DNA of 64,000 bases from Sympetrum striolatum (taxonomy: Eukaryota; Arthropoda; Insecta; Odonata; Libellulidae), in assembly GCA_947579665.1 (NCBI GenBank), contig OX388350.1, positions 89,671,152 through 89,735,151 of the forward strand, written 5' to 3'. Numbering within the stretch: position 1 is the first letter of the stretch; every line of letters begins with the position of its first letter. The notes under the pieces were generated by a model that was not told where the DNA came from, did not search any database, and worked only from the letters and a program-made list of their open reading frames with translations. Below, in pieces: positions 1-12,672 of this stretch. The translations under genes and the position numbers were made by a program.

Positions 1-1069
1 GCAGCTTAGCATAATTCTTAGTTTGGCTTAATTTTCATTTTAGTTTTTTTCAGTTCGTTTTATTTCAGTTCTTTAATTGAAGTGGAATATCACTAAGGTT
101 TGATGCTAGCCTGTATTTTTAAATGAAAAGTTAATGGTTAACTTTTGTTAATTCAAAGTAAATATTAAAATTCATCGAAATAAATTTATTTCTTTTTCTT
201 TCAATTTGATTTCAAGTAATAGTTTTTTTTCTGCTTTGGCTATTCACTGACTGACATGACTATTGCATTGACCTATTTCTTACAAATATCTACTGAATAT
301 AAATATCTTTCATACTAAACTGGACATCAACATAATCCAACCTTGTAAGCATAAGCAAGGCATACCGATTCCACATGCATTGAGAAGAAAGTGTCAGTGA
401 CATCATCCACGAGTTGTCTTTAGGACGTTAACTGGAAATATTTTCGTTTTAATTAAATTTCTCTTTCATATGATTATGGACAGTAATAAATAAAGTTTTA
501 CCACACGAAGCACAGTCTGGTTTTGAGTCTAATGAATAAATGAGGTAATAGTTAAATGTAATACAAAAATATGCATTTTTGATGCTTCAATATTTCCCAT
601 AAATTATTAGAAGCGCAGTCAGTGTTATGATAAAAAACCAAATAAGACAAAATTATTTACCATTATGGCTTGAGTATTATGTAATGGCTCATCTCTTAAA
701 CCTAAAGGAAAATCATTGTATAGTACACAATATACAGATAGAATGGAATTGATTGTTTTTGAAACATCACTTAAATAGTAAATGCAGAGCATATTTTAAG
801 GAATTATCACTGGGTGACACTGAAACTGCTTGAACCACCTCCACTACCCAATATCCCATTAAAATAACCAAAAAAGTATTTTTTTGCTCTCTGGTTGTTA
901 AGTATTAACTTTACTGTTGCTGCGCGAAAAAAAGTTGGACCTTTATAGAGCCATTGAGCAGAAAAATACTCTACGCCTCTCGGTATGAAATAAATGAAAT
1001 ACAGATCTAATATATTTTAAAAAATTACCTTCTAATGGAAAAAATTTTCACTAAGAAAGGTTTGCTTAA
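1..1069. other. AT-rich DNA, nothing recognised
   Basis: No open frame, inverted-end element or RNA signal that I can support. Confidence 0.5.
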
Positions 1070-1800
1070 TTAATAATTGCCTTGCCACCAATTATTTTCT
1101 CCTTGTTCTCTCGCCAATCGTACTTTCGAATTCCTAGTCGATTTCCTAGGTATTTCCATGGTGCACTCACTATCACCGCCCTCGTACACAATCACACTAT
1201 CGAAAATTATATGATTCGCACTCAAAATAAAAGATCTTCCACAACATCTACCGCATGGAAACCATCGCCTACCTGGCGAGTCACACACTGAACTCGAATG
1301 TGAATAAATGGGAATTCTTTCAAAAGGATTATAGGGCCCACCACTCCACCACCTTCCCGAACTCTATCTCTAAAAAGAAACATTGTATCCAAACGCTTGC
1401 CTACTTTGTATGTTATTTTGTGCATTGGTAAAATGTAGATCCCTACACATAACTTTAGAATCGCTATCCACTACGCTCTCTAAGCTCTTTCCATTCACAC
1501 TAATTAAAGCCATGTACTTTTTGTAAACCGGGTTACGTCTAATATTGGATGGACCTCCACCGTTTAGCCTTAAACTTTGCTTCTCCTTAGCCATGTCCTA
1601 TTTTGTCTCTTTCTTAATTGCGTCGTATTTTGATTTAAGCCTTCTCCACGGCCTAGTGCTACCCGTCTGCGCGTCGAATTTACCACTGATCTTTATGCAT
1701 GCTGCCTTCTGTAATTATTTAGTTCTCTCATGTAGAACTTCATTTAGATAGCAGACATGACAAAACCACATAACTTACCTACGGCTTCCATCTAGTTAAG
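1070..1800 (-). pseudogene. Degenerate Myb/SANT-like DNA-binding protein fragment
   Basis: Minus-strand reading from about 1690 gives GSTRPWRRLKSKYDAIKK, a stop, then MAKEKQSLRLNGGGP. This resembles the Myb/SANT-like (zeste-like or Harbinger accessory) domain, in which a tryptophan-rich helix is followed by a TGGGP-type turn. Downstream, on shifting frames, come short basic pieces (RKSTRNSKVRL). In-frame stops and frame changes mean it is broken. It is probably a transposon-associated or retroposed copy. The family call rests on one block. Confidence 0.4.
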
Positions 1801-2169
1801 TCACTAATTTTATTCTCAACTTCATTTATTTCCTCCTAAATTAAATTTAATAATATGGTCTGCCTTTTCTTTGTAAAGTTTCTGCTTATTTCGGCATCTA
1901 TTTTTTATTCCTTGATAATATAAGAGGTATTCTATACAAAAATACGAGTGTTTGTATTACGATTCGTTTTTGTTCAAACAAAACTCGCAGCAGCGGGTAT
2001 GAAAATTATTCTCGGGCAACGCAACTCTTAGTTAATGTGATAAATAACTAACCATGAGTCGAAAAAGTTTTATAATACCAGCCATCCTGCTAACCGATAG
2101 TTAAGCTTAACCTTCATGTTAACTATTTATCAGATTTAACTATACATTATAATACCGGGCCTAAGTTTT

Positions 2170-2700
2170 TTTTGGCTTTGGAGTCCATCATTGTTGAAGC
2201 AAGGCGAGTTTCCATGGATAAGACGGCTTCTTGGGTGAGCATGAAGTAAAAAGATTCTTTACATCAAAGCTAACTAGAATTATGTTTTTGGAAAACACTT
2301 CTTTCTGTAAATCAGAGGCTAATTCAGCTGAGTTCTTTACACTGTATTTGGAGTAAAAATTTGTTTGTTGTCGGATTACACTGTTTAATTTATAAGCTAA
2401 TTTATGGGCTGGAGAAGAGATGCCGGAAACTAAAGTACAGTTTTCTATCTAGTATCACTGAGCCTTTGTCTGCCTTCGTTAATATGAGGTTGTTCTCAGA
2501 TAGGATGTCACATTGTAATCTGAGGAGGGGTTTTGTTGAACACTTCTCAGAATCGGTAATCAGTTCACAGCAAACGTGCTTTAATGAGTGTTGAGTGCCG
2601 ATCGCTAACTCACAATCAACCACAAGAGTTTTCACAGAATCAGAATTAAGTTTAGTGGGTGGGCAGAATTTCAACCCCAGAGAGAGTAAGGGCCGTATTT
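2170..2700 (-). mobile_element. Penelope-like reverse transcriptase fragment
   Basis: Minus-strand reading contains LLRLQCDILSENNLILTKADKGSVIL. This resembles the TKADKG block near the start of Penelope-like reverse transcriptases. The remainder toward 2170 has stops and no clear motif. No ends or target duplication seen. Confidence 0.45.
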
Positions 2701-3189
2701 AAAGTCGGTTCCTACACCTAACGAACCCCTCTTGAGTAAGCTGCCAGGCAAGCGGTACCTATTGGTGTGTATAAACGACTCCCAGCAGTCCACTGACTCC
2801 GGAAGACTCGGAAATAAATTTGGCAACAGTGTTCCCAAAAAACTGTTGCACTATTCAGTTTTTTTAAATATTCCTTTCTGCTAATTTGTTTTGGTCACAT
2901 GAAATCTTGTATTGATGGCAAAGTTTGAATAGGTATTGTAAATTCTAATAACATTTAAGCCCTGCATGACAGTAAAATCAGTTTCGTGTCTGTCCTCATC
3001 AATTTTCAGCTCTACCTGTATTTATTTTCATGTTTAAACCAAGGTTCTGTTGAGCTCAATGTTCCTGTTAATGACATTTACTAGAGTCCAAGGAAGGAAA
3101 TGTATATAAATAAAAAATAACTTCAATTTACGACAAAGATTAAATTTATTATAAAGTATCAACAATTTACTAAGGCAGCTGTTGTTGAA

Positions 3190-3410
3190 ACTGCATTACT
3201 ATAATCAAGGTAGAAATAGCAGGTTAACGTTTGTGAGGTTGTAGTTACTTTGTATCTGGTGTGATATTTCCAACTGTTCATGAATGTTTAATTTGCGTCC
3301 TTTAGGTAAATATTTTAAAAGGTGAGGGAAGAGGTGACTATACTTTAGAAGGCTTTTGAAGAAGAAGGACATTTTGTGAAATTTTAATCCCACGAACCGA
3401 GTTCTCATGT
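3190..3410 (-). mobile_element. Possible Penelope-like C-terminal fragment
   Basis: Minus-strand 67-residue frame with KGRKLNIHEQLEISHQ followed by NYNLTNVNLLF. This resembles the tail that follows the GIY-YIG domain in Penelope-like proteins (a G-K-x-L-x-x-x-E-x-L-E-I pattern and a final L-N-x-x motif). It lies upstream, in the minus sense, of the fragment at 2170-2700, so the two are out of normal order and may be separate insertions. Confidence 0.35.
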
Positions 3411-4379
3411 CATAACTTAACTCAAGTCGATTAAATAAAATGTTAAGTATAAATATTGACTCTGTAGCTTTTGATGAAATCTAATCGATCGAATGCTTAA
3501 CAAGTTTCGGTATCTAGACACTGAAACTTGTTACACAAACAATAGAAATATCGACTTCATAAGACAATATATAGGAGACTTTTCACCAACTTTCTAAGCA
3601 TTCACAGATAAATCAGTGATAAATCCTGAATGAATACATTGGTAAATTTCTAGTTTCACCAATACATTTTCTCACGCCCCATTAATTTCAACTGATTCCA
3701 TCCATGAGATTTATGATTGGAATAGAATATTTTATTCAGAAAAATTGTTTGTTATTATTATTTTGTTGTATTGTATTGTTCAAACAATACAATAATGCAA
3801 TGTAAATAATATTGCCTGCCTGTGAACGGCTTACAAATTAATTTGCATGACATTTAAGTACAAGAAACAGGATTGTAAATATCCTTTTGGTACTCCTGAG
3901 CCAGATGTAGGCTCATCAGGAGGTTATTTGTTAAATAACCACAAGCTTAAGATTACAAATTATTTAAAATTTGGAGTATTTCATAAATTAATGATAAAAA
4001 TTAAAAACAATTTCAAACGTTTCTAGCAAAATAAAGCATTAAGTTTACAAAAACAATCACAAAATACTGCTTATGATTCCAAAAATTGTAAATACTGCAT
4101 CTACTTATCTATCGCACTAATTATAATATGTAAATCAATATCAAATTCAGCAATTATATAATGATTCACAATAAACATATACCAAGTATGTAATACACAA
4201 GACTATAGAAAGCATTATTTATAAAATCGCAAATTACAACAGCAGATATAAACTTAGATACAATCATTAGAATCCATAGTTAGAGCAATAAATATACAAA
4301 ATCAACTCAATACAATTTTGACTTATATCATAGTATGTACTAAGGGATCTGTTATATGTTTTTCAAAATTCAGTACAAA

Positions 4380-4740
4380 ATTTTTGAAGCAAATATTTTT
4401 TGATTTCTTTCTTTGCGTTAGACATAGTATTTCTTAAGTGTATGCTATTAGGTAAGTCATTCAATAAAATAGGTATTATGACATCAAGTCGCATCCTGCC
4501 ATACATATATTATAATAACTTGGTACATTGTAGGTTATTCTATCTCTCCCTATCATGCCATGTTTTGTAGCAAACTTTTCCTTATGCTTATTGGAGAAGT
4601 AATTTTCTGTAAGCAGGATGTAAGTGTGTAGGTATTGTAGAGGTTCCACTTTCTGATTTATTTCTTCTCTAACTCTAATTTTCATAACTTTTGTCATTTT
4701 AAAATTTAGGGTTGAAACGGGAAATTTACCAAATTAAGTT
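4380..4740 (-). mobile_element. LINE 3' end fragment (CR1/Jockey-type C-terminus)
   Basis: A 73-residue minus-strand frame (VEPLQYLHTYILL...) continues past its stop into TYLIAYT and a KNICFKNFV-like tail. This is the pattern of the region after the reverse transcriptase in CR1/Jockey-type LINEs: helical PL.YL block, basic spacer, LFN.LP-like block, then FK..L. Stops interrupt it. Confidence 0.4.
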
Positions 4741-5356
4741 TTAATTTGTTATCATGGCACATTTATTATCATTATTTAAGTCAGTTTGTAGAGCTCTTTC
4801 AGCCTATTGAAGTATTTGTGAACAGATATTAATACAGCATCCTCAGCATACAAGTATAATTTACAGCACTTTATAACAGAAAATATATCATTGATATATA
4901 TTAAAATTAGCAATAGTAATAATTACTGACCCTTTTGGAATTCCACTCTAAATATTTACTCTTTCTCTATGGTACCCATCTGCGTCAAATGTCATATCAC
5001 GACAACGAAAGGCCACAAAGAATCAGCAATCAAGAGTAGGAATCACCCATGCACAACATAAATACATCTCTACTAATAAGTATAGTAATTGCCAATAAAT
5101 TCAACCTCAAGGAAATCAATATTTTACATAATAAAACTAACTTAACTAAAATAAAACTTCACATTTTTTAACAACTGCCCAAGCTGAGGTTTTAAAACAT
5201 CCATTAGATAGATTTAAATGCATTAGGATAAACTAAATATCTACCAAAAATAGTCTGCTGATCTGTACACGAATTCAAAGAAGCTTTGAGGATTTGACAG
5301 TCCACTATTTAATTTTATTCCTCAATTGTTGAATCTAATCGAACAAATCAAACAGA

Positions 5357-5812
5357 TTGTCCACCATGTTTGTTGTTTACAAAATTAGTTCGCATTTTTG
5401 CCACCACCGGTATCACACCTTAGGGGTTCGCTGGATAACCTACAACGGTTACCCAGCTTTTCACAGCTTGCGAGTCTCTAAGGGGGTTGTAAGGGGAAGA
5501 AAGAGGACTATAAATACCGTTTTTGGCCTTGGGGGAATGCTAGGTGCTGGGAAACTCCTAGGAGTTGACTATAAATACTGCCCTAAATCATTAATGTTCT
5601 TAGGAATTGGAACACTCGAGAGGTTTTCGACTCGCGGATGGAGTGCATGGCACGTTTTGGGGGAATGTTCACTGAGGGAGATTCACTTGCACCACCATGG
5701 CGGAGGGTTTTCCGGTTTTTTGTTCAGAGTCCACCGTTTTTTGAAGGAAAATTCACTAACTTTCGTCCTCACCCAGTCGTCAACAGTCAACCCAATGCAG
5801 GGACTGGCTTAG
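5357..5812 (+). other. Unrecognised 151-codon open frame
   Basis: The frame is long for this AT-rich window and has a fair Kozak context at its second ATG (CCACCATG, 5363-5370). The protein is rich in Gly, His and Phe with no domain I recognise. A CTATAAATAC word occurs twice (5508-5517 and 5569-5578), and the segment is more GC-rich than its surroundings. It is followed directly by a LINE tail, so it may be non-coding repeat sequence. Confidence 0.2.
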
Positions 5813-5889
5813 CTCCATGTTCAGCAGGCAGAGGTAATGGGAAAGGGAATCTCTTCTTGCAAACCAGGTCTTGCGTTCTGTCTTCAGTT

Positions 5890-6180
5890 TAAATTGACTC
5901 TAAATGGACCAAGAGCCATGTCAACTAGACTTTTTAATCTCCTAGCCGACAATATAAAAAACAAAGGGAATCTCAATACATTTAAAAATCGTGTTTTTAA
6001 CTTTTTGAGTTTGTATTGTTTTTATAACATAAATGAATATGTAGCCATGAATCGGATATAATGTTGCAATTTCACAGCAATTCTATGTATTTATCTGTAA
6101 TTCTTTGTATTTATTTTCTGACGTGTCCTATGATTCAATTATTAGCATTGTTTCCTTTGGACAAATAAATGAAATATCAA
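5890..6180 (+). mobile_element. LINE 3' end fragment
   Basis: Reads RAMSTRLFNLLADNIKNKG then FKNRVFNFLSLYCFYNINEY and a stop near 6061. This is the RLFN.LP..IK...FK..L...L....FY...E signature of the C-terminus of CR1/Jockey-type LINEs. An AATAAATGAAAT tail follows at about 6163. Confidence 0.55.
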
Positions 6181-6365
6181 TATAGTAAAAATATTTAATA
6201 TAATTCTGTAAACATTTGCCTAATTGTTCTCCTGTAATGTCATGGCAAAATAAGAACAAAACATGAGAAAACTCAGGAGCGACGTGATGAGAACAGAAAA
6301 GAGCCGAGATATCTCAGGTGCTTCAGGGAACGCACAGGCACAATGCCTGAGATAACTCGGGCATG

Positions 6366-6380
6366 TCGGGGAAGGGGTTA
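6366..6380. repeat. Possible lone piggyBac-type end
   Basis: The sequence GTCGGGGAAGGGGTTAA, read on the minus strand as TTAACCCCTTCCCCGAC, has the TTAA plus C-run form of piggyBac-type ends. No matching opposite end was found between 6180 and 6300. Confidence 0.25.
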
Positions 6381-7818
6381 ATGTTAAAATACTAAAAAAA
6401 TGTGTATTTCACTATTATGATCTTAAGTATTAGACCTTCATACAAATGTAATTCGACAAATGGCCCCCACACACGAGTGGTCCATTTGGCAAATCCGTCC
6501 CAGCCAACTACTCCTCCGGCAAAATCAGGGGGTCCCAAAGGATGCCGTATGGGCGAGCCACTTTAGTTTACATCTCCATAGAGTAAAGATCCTTGCGGTG
6601 CAAAGATACGCATGTCAGTTTCATTTTTTCTTTCAACACCGTGATTTATTTTAACTTTTAATTACTATGAGCGAGGAGGATTTTTTAAACATACCGTTTG
6701 CATTGTAATAAAGCAGAAAAAAGCGAGAAGCAAGCAGCGTTGCTAGAAGGATGATTTCTTTATCGGCGTCGCATATTGTCGAAGGATTTCATTTCAAATT
6801 ACTCATTAGGAATCATATAAAAACATTGAGGTATAATATGTCTATAAATGCTGCTTTGATTATTTCATCTCTTTAGGTGAATGTTTGACCTAAAAATAAT
6901 ATTTGCCATTACTTTAATAAAGTAAGCAAATGTGATCTTGTAAATGGAGTAATATAAAGCTTGAAAGATAAGTTTATAGCATGGTGCTATTTTTACTTGA
7001 TGATCTTGTTTGTTTGTTTTCAGTATCGGCTTCTCATATTGAAGATTAATATTAAAAAATCAAAATTAAACAAAAACAAAATAAAAATTATTATTGTGAA
7101 AAAACAAAGCTCTGCTTTTCTCGTACATTCAAATTTGATCTTGTAGGGAACGCTTCACAACTTTTTGAAGAATTTTCAATGCATAGAACGATAAAAGTAA
7201 AGAGAAAAATATTGTCGAAACAAGTTAGCTCGCATTAACAGATTTTGAATAAGAAATTTTGGAAGATACGATAAGAAGGCTTGCTGTCAGACCGGAAAAA
7301 GCGCATCTTATGTCATAGAACGAACCATTGAACCAAAATTTAGCTGTGGTTGTTTATGGCAGTCTTCCAGTTCGGCCTCCGAGGATTTTGGCTCGGTTGG
7401 CACGGCCTACTCGACTCCAAAAATCCATCCTTGTGTCCCCACACACAATGAGGTTTCGACGTTTTGGCCTTTTGGACCTTCTGTGCGTCTTAAAACCTTT
7501 GTTTGTTGTGTGTTTTATGTATGTTTAAACAAATTTCCATGACAAGAAGTTTATATTAAGTATAAAAATAAGAACCAAAGAATATTTTAATGTACAGTTC
7601 CTGTTTGGCTCCTAATAAGGAAAAGAATTCCTATTCTGAGTATTTTAAGTGTGTTTTTTGTATTTACCTAAACCACAGAAGAAAATTTGAATTCTAGCTT
7701 TGCAAAACACCTCAAATTGTGGAGTTTTTGTGATTCCAAGTTTAACCGCACCAGTTCTGTTTAGTATTCTACTTCGTTAAGGTTGATAGCAAGTAAAAAT
7801 CAAGTTTTTATAGAAAAA
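6381..7818. other. AT-rich DNA, possible unclassified repeat
   Basis: Two GC-richer patches (6455-6560 and 7360-7460), each with a CCCCACACAC word, stand about 900 bp apart. I could not align them as inverted ends. No gene recognised. Confidence 0.3.
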
Positions 7819-9650
7819 TTAACCAATATTGCAGAGAAATAATACTATTTCAATTACTTGTAAAACTGAGCAATCACTGAGTACCTTGAAAGTGATGCAT
7901 TCTTCCCCTTTCAGCGTTGGGGAGTCCATCTTCTCGTCATCTCCACCCGTTTCTTCCGTCCGATTCCTCATCATTCTCCTCATTTCACTTGGTGTTTTGC
8001 CCCTTTGGTTTCCCATCCTCTCAATACCATCTTCCCAGATTATTCTCGGTCTACCCCTTCCCCTTTTTCCCTGAACTTTGACTTCCAGCACTTGTTTCAC
8101 TTTCTTGCTGTCATCCATTCTGAAAGCATGTCCATACCATTTTGATTGTTTTCTTTCAATCACTTTTTAAAGTGGCCTTTGTTTCACTTCTTCTCTTATT
8201 CTTTCATTTCGTATTTAACTCTTCTGGTTTTCCTCAGGAATTTCATCTCGCAAGCCTGGATCCTTTTAGCATGCTTATCCTCCAGGGCACACTTTCTATT
8301 CCATATAATAGGGTGGGGACTAATATCGACTGATACAGTTGCATTTTCGTTTTATTGGTTATCTCTTTCCTTTCCAATAAAGTTTTATTAAATTGGTAGT
8401 ATTTTGCCATTTGCCTTTCATCTTCTATGTAAAATCTCATCATCATATCTTCCATCACATGAGAAAATTGTTCCTAGATATTAAAATGTCTCTACTTGTT
8501 CTAATGTCTCATCTTTATACTTATAAATGTCTCATCTATATACTTATAGATATATTCTGATCTCTTCTATCTTTTGAATTACACATAATATTACTTTTGC
8601 TTATGTTTATCTCCATTTTCTTCCTAGCCAGTTCATCTCCCCATTCTGTTATGCTGTTTTGCAAGTTTTCCTCACTGTCTGAGATTAAGACTAAATCATA
8701 AGCATATGTTAACTCCTTGTAGATATACCAGTTTTTAATTCCAAAATCCAATTGTAGTTTTTATTGTTTTTACTTTGCAGGTCTTTATTATTTCATCCAT
8801 AAAATTTATAAGTAGTAGTGGACTTAGGCTATCAACTTGTTTTATACCTTTCTCCGTCCAGAATTCTCCAGATACATTTCCCTCAATTCTAACTATTCCC
8901 TTTACTCCGGTATATAGACTTTGAATTATTTAATGAGTTTATCAGGTACCTTTTTTTTAAACAGAGCTTCCCAAAGATACTTTCTTGGTTCTCTATCAAA
9001 GGCTGATCTCAAATCTATAAATGCTTGGTAAAGCTTTCCGTTTTTCTCAATTGTTTTTCCTATTAACATTCTTAAGGTAAAAATGTAGTCTTGAGTTAGT
9101 CTTCCAGGTCTAAAAGCTGCTTGTTCCTCTTCAAGTTCACTTTCTATGATTTTTCTAAGTCTTTTGTACTTGTACTCCAGTGTATAATCTGTAAATAACC
9201 GAAGAAGTCCATATTGGCCGGTAGTTTTTGCATTCTATCTTATTACCTTTTTTAAAAACTGGTACTATGATATTGGTCCTCTACTCCTTGTGATATTCAA
9301 TGTTCTACATGCCCACTGAAAGATTTTTGTGATAGTACATAACATATTTTTCCCACCAAATTTAATGAATTCAGGGGCTATATCATCGAACCCTGCAGCT
9401 TTGCAGGTTCAGATCTTTTTCATTGCTTCCTGCACCTCTCCCTGAGTTATTGTAATCTCATCGTTTCCTCCTTCCTGTTCTTGTACCATATTCGTTATAT
9501 CTACACAATTTTCTTCCTGGAGAGTTTTCTCATAATGTTTTCTCCACTCTTCCAGGATACTTTTCCTATCTGAAATTAGTAAATTCACTCAATTTTTTAT
9601 ACTTTTAGCTGGCTTCCCATGCATTCCTTTCAATGCTTTAACCCTCATAT
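7819..9650 (-). mobile_element. Degenerate LINE with reverse transcriptase (clade unassigned)
   Basis: Reading the minus strand from about 9650 downward gives, with many frameshifts and stops, a recognisable LINE pol: an ILEEWRKHYEKTL spacer, FRPGR, then TQDYIFTLRM, then AFIDLRSAFD (reverse transcriptase motif with the first catalytic Asp). Then comes TYAYDLVLISDSEENLQ, in which the catalytic YADD is altered to YAYD. The C-terminus at 7960-8160 reads WYGHAFRMDD and GKRGRGRPRIIWEDG. The 5' part is missing. Inactive. Confidence 0.8.
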
Positions 9651-10039
9651 GGATTTACAAATTTAGTTACGTTGTTGGATTTTCGACGCCACAGAGGCGC
9701 TGCATTATTTTTTGTCATTATTGTCCAAATTTGGCTCTTTTTTGAAAATATTTTGATTGATAATGCTCTCTATAAATGAGGCTAATGAAACTGAAATACG
9801 TGGCCACTGATATAATGACTGCTCAACACCAATCATTAAACAACATTAGCATACTGAGAGATGTTTGATGTGAATGTGAACTTTCAGCATGATTGAAAGT
9901 AAAACATAAACCATTTCAAGGAAAGTCTCTCTATTTTATGAAGACAGTCATATCAGTGGAGACGTAATTGAGAGTAATAAAAGAAAAATCAACGAAAACT
10001 CTATAATTGTATTACACACTGTCACTCATTGGCAAAATG

Positions 10040-10125
10040 TTTTATCTTGATCCAACATGTTTTACCGAGCAACCGACCGGCAGTTGGGAGACCCAGGTTT
10101 GATCCCCAGCTACGGCAGACTTTTT
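10040..10125 (+). repeat. Possible tRNA-derived SINE fragment
   Basis: A B-box-like GGTTTGATCCC (10096-10106) follows a GACCGGCAGTTGGGAGACCCA stretch, as in tRNA-derived SINE heads of arthropods. No tail or target duplication identified. Confidence 0.4.
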
Positions 10126-11589
10126 CTCCTTCATTTCCATCGCGTACATGTTTTACACTGACAAAACCACTGAAATGGTACACGAGCAGAAATTGCATTG
10201 CAATGCCAGTAAACAAACCATTCAATTTATTCTTTAACCCTTCAGTATCACTGCTGCTGATCCACAGCTTCTTATTTGCCGTAGATCCCTCTGCTTATTT
10301 CGAAGCTAACCACCGCTTCTAAAGGATTTTCCCCGAAATAATGTATGCATTGAATACATAAGGCTTTCTGTGACTGTATTCAACTTACTAACTGTTCAAC
10401 CTCAGAATTGTTAGTAAGAAAAATAAATTAAGAGTTGAAAATGGAAGATGAAAACTACAGTAAATTTATTTACGTCAGAACCTGAAGTGTGACATTTTAT
10501 AATCACTGTGTTTTTAAGATATCTATAGGCTAGAGCTGTTAATGAATTGAATTTTGTTCAGTTTAAAGTTTTTGATGATAAATTTTTACCATGGATAACT
10601 TTTTTTTCAGTTCTCTCTGCATCAAGTGATAAGACATTATATATAGGAGAAATAGAATGAATTTTTGGAAGTGAAGGAATTTAAGCCCAGCTGACTTTTA
10701 ATCAGATCCACCTCTTTTACTGGAGAGTATTTAAAAGAAAATTTGGAGGTTATCAGGTATCATTAATGGTATCCATATTCATTTTCCATTTTATTGAAAT
10801 GAATATTGTACAGGGTTTCATAAATATATGAAATTGAATGATGAAAAATAAAAATTATGAAATATTCATTTTGGTGTCCTTTTGTGCTATTCTCTATGAT
10901 TCCTGCAATTCTAAACGTTTTTTATTCCAAGTATTTTTAATGATATTCAGTGCTTCTTATATCATAATGCTTTCTATGATGTAAAAAAGTTGTTGCTTTA
11001 AATGAGCAAAGACAAAATAAAAACTATTTTGGTCCAATGTCTAGCTTTTTTTATTTCAACCCACTGTGCAACGTGAATTATAAATACCTAGGTTGCAGAG
11101 AGTCAGTCGTTCAAACAAATGTAATGTGTTTCCTCCGTAAGAAAAATCTTTCTTATATTCTTTATAACCTTAAATGGTTTTGACTTTTACAGATTAAAAT
11201 TCATTCATTCTCAAATATTTTCACTTGCCAAACGCTGACAAAAAGAGAAAGGTTTGAAGCTGAATTTGATGTTAAAATTCCCATGTGTCTTGAATTAAAT
11301 TGAAGAAAGTGCCAAATTTCTTTGAAATATTAAATTTTTGTTGATTTTTGCAATTATGTTATAAATAAAAAGTAATCACAGTGATATGTGTTGCATCACA
11401 GTTTCTCAACACTGAAAATAATTCAAACAATTTTGAACAACTCCATAATGTCACAGAATTTTAGCAAGGTTTTTAGCCCATTTAAAATACACTTTCAAGA
11501 GAATCACCAGAGTACTCTTAAAATCCAATGCTTTAAAATGGTAAGAAAAACAGGCGAGTACATAGTAAATGTCTAGGACCATTTACCTC

Positions 11590-12060
11590 CCACTCTCTGC
11601 AAAGAAATTTATGTAATAGGATGCGTATGTGGGAAATTGTACATTGGAGAATCAGAATGTTCCATCAAATGCCAGATAAATTACCATAAAAGAGCAAAGA
11701 TACAAAATTATCAGTGGAGCATGCTTAGTCCGAACCAAAACACAACATTGAAAAAAAAACAAAATTCTATCAAAGGAACTGTATTATTTACCGAGAATAA
11801 TACATTAAATCAGGGGAAATTTTAAAAAGGCCTGAAAATTTCAACCGTGAGGATGGTCTCTCCTCCACCTGGAAACGAATACTTAAATCGATTTCGAAAT
11901 GGGCAAAAGTCAACAACGGTCAGCAGTTGATAACAGTCAGAAGATGAACAACATATATAAGGAAGACTCGTGCAGCATAACCTCACTTTGCCTGAAGAAG
12001 CCAACAGCAGTGCTGGTGAAACTTTGCAATCCTACTAAATTAAAATAGTTTGTGGAATTT
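11590..12060 (+). mobile_element. Penelope-like 3' fragment (GIY-YIG)
   Basis: The frame around 11607 reads VIGCVCGKLYIGESECSIK, matching the C-x-C-G-x-x-YIGE core of the GIY-YIG endonuclease in Penelope-like elements. About 330 bases later the plus strand carries GCCTGAAGAAGCCAACAGC...GAAACTTTG, the conserved stretch found near the 3' end of many Penelope-like copies. The reverse transcriptase is absent. Confidence 0.6.
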
Positions 12061-12239
12061 TTAGGATTTTTTAAATTTCAGTTTTAGGAAAACTAAATAC
12101 CTAATGATACCCTGCATCATTTGTTTCAAATTTCTCTTCTTCTAAACTTGACATTTAGAATGCAAAATACTGCAGTGGAGTTGAAGGAAAATTTGTACAA
12201 GATACGTTCAAAAAGTTTCCAAACATATTTTTTTCCCAT

Positions 12240-12475
12240 ATAATGATGAAACTATTGCTCAAGTGCAAAATATTATTGGTGCAGATCGTCACCAAGCCAT
12301 CGGAGATGCAGGGTTAACCAATTTCTCAGATGGAAGCTGTCATGACATTTTGCAGGACAATTTGTACACATCTGTCAGCACTTGGTCCCCAAGTAATTTA
12401 GGGCTGGAGGAGGAAAGAAATACAAGAATCCATTCCAGCGTACTGAAATTCGCCATGTTTATTCATTAATTAATT
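12240..12475 (+). mobile_element. Mariner transposase N-terminal fragment
   Basis: Reads ETIAQVQNIIGADRHQAIGD then NFSDGSCHDILQDNLY, corresponding to the second helix-turn-helix (paired-like) of mariner transposases (ISYGSCHDIL block). The text before it (TTCAAAAAGTTTCCAAAC) is also mariner-like. No catalytic domain follows. It is on the opposite strand to the mariner copy at 15.5-16.3 kb and independent of it. Confidence 0.6.
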
Positions 12476-12672
12476 ACATTTCAATGAACATCCATTATTT
12501 CCACATAAATAGCAGCATTACATATATATTGGATTTATACAGAAACTTACTTCTTTTGCTATTTATTGAACATTGTATCCTCAAACTGAAAACCAAAGAA
12601 AAGGAGACCTTCGAAAGATGGCAAACAACTAATCTACAGTGACTACATCTGTGTTTGAAGAGCTATTCCTAA

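Noticed and set aside
3880..3935. SINE-like core CTCATCAGGAGGTTAT resembling part of 30866-30900
   Set aside because: Similarity covers only about 35 bases without A or B boxes, too short to call.
6455..7460. Possible MITE bounded by two CCCCACACAC patches
   Set aside because: The patches could not be aligned as inverted repeats beyond the shared word and no duplication is visible.
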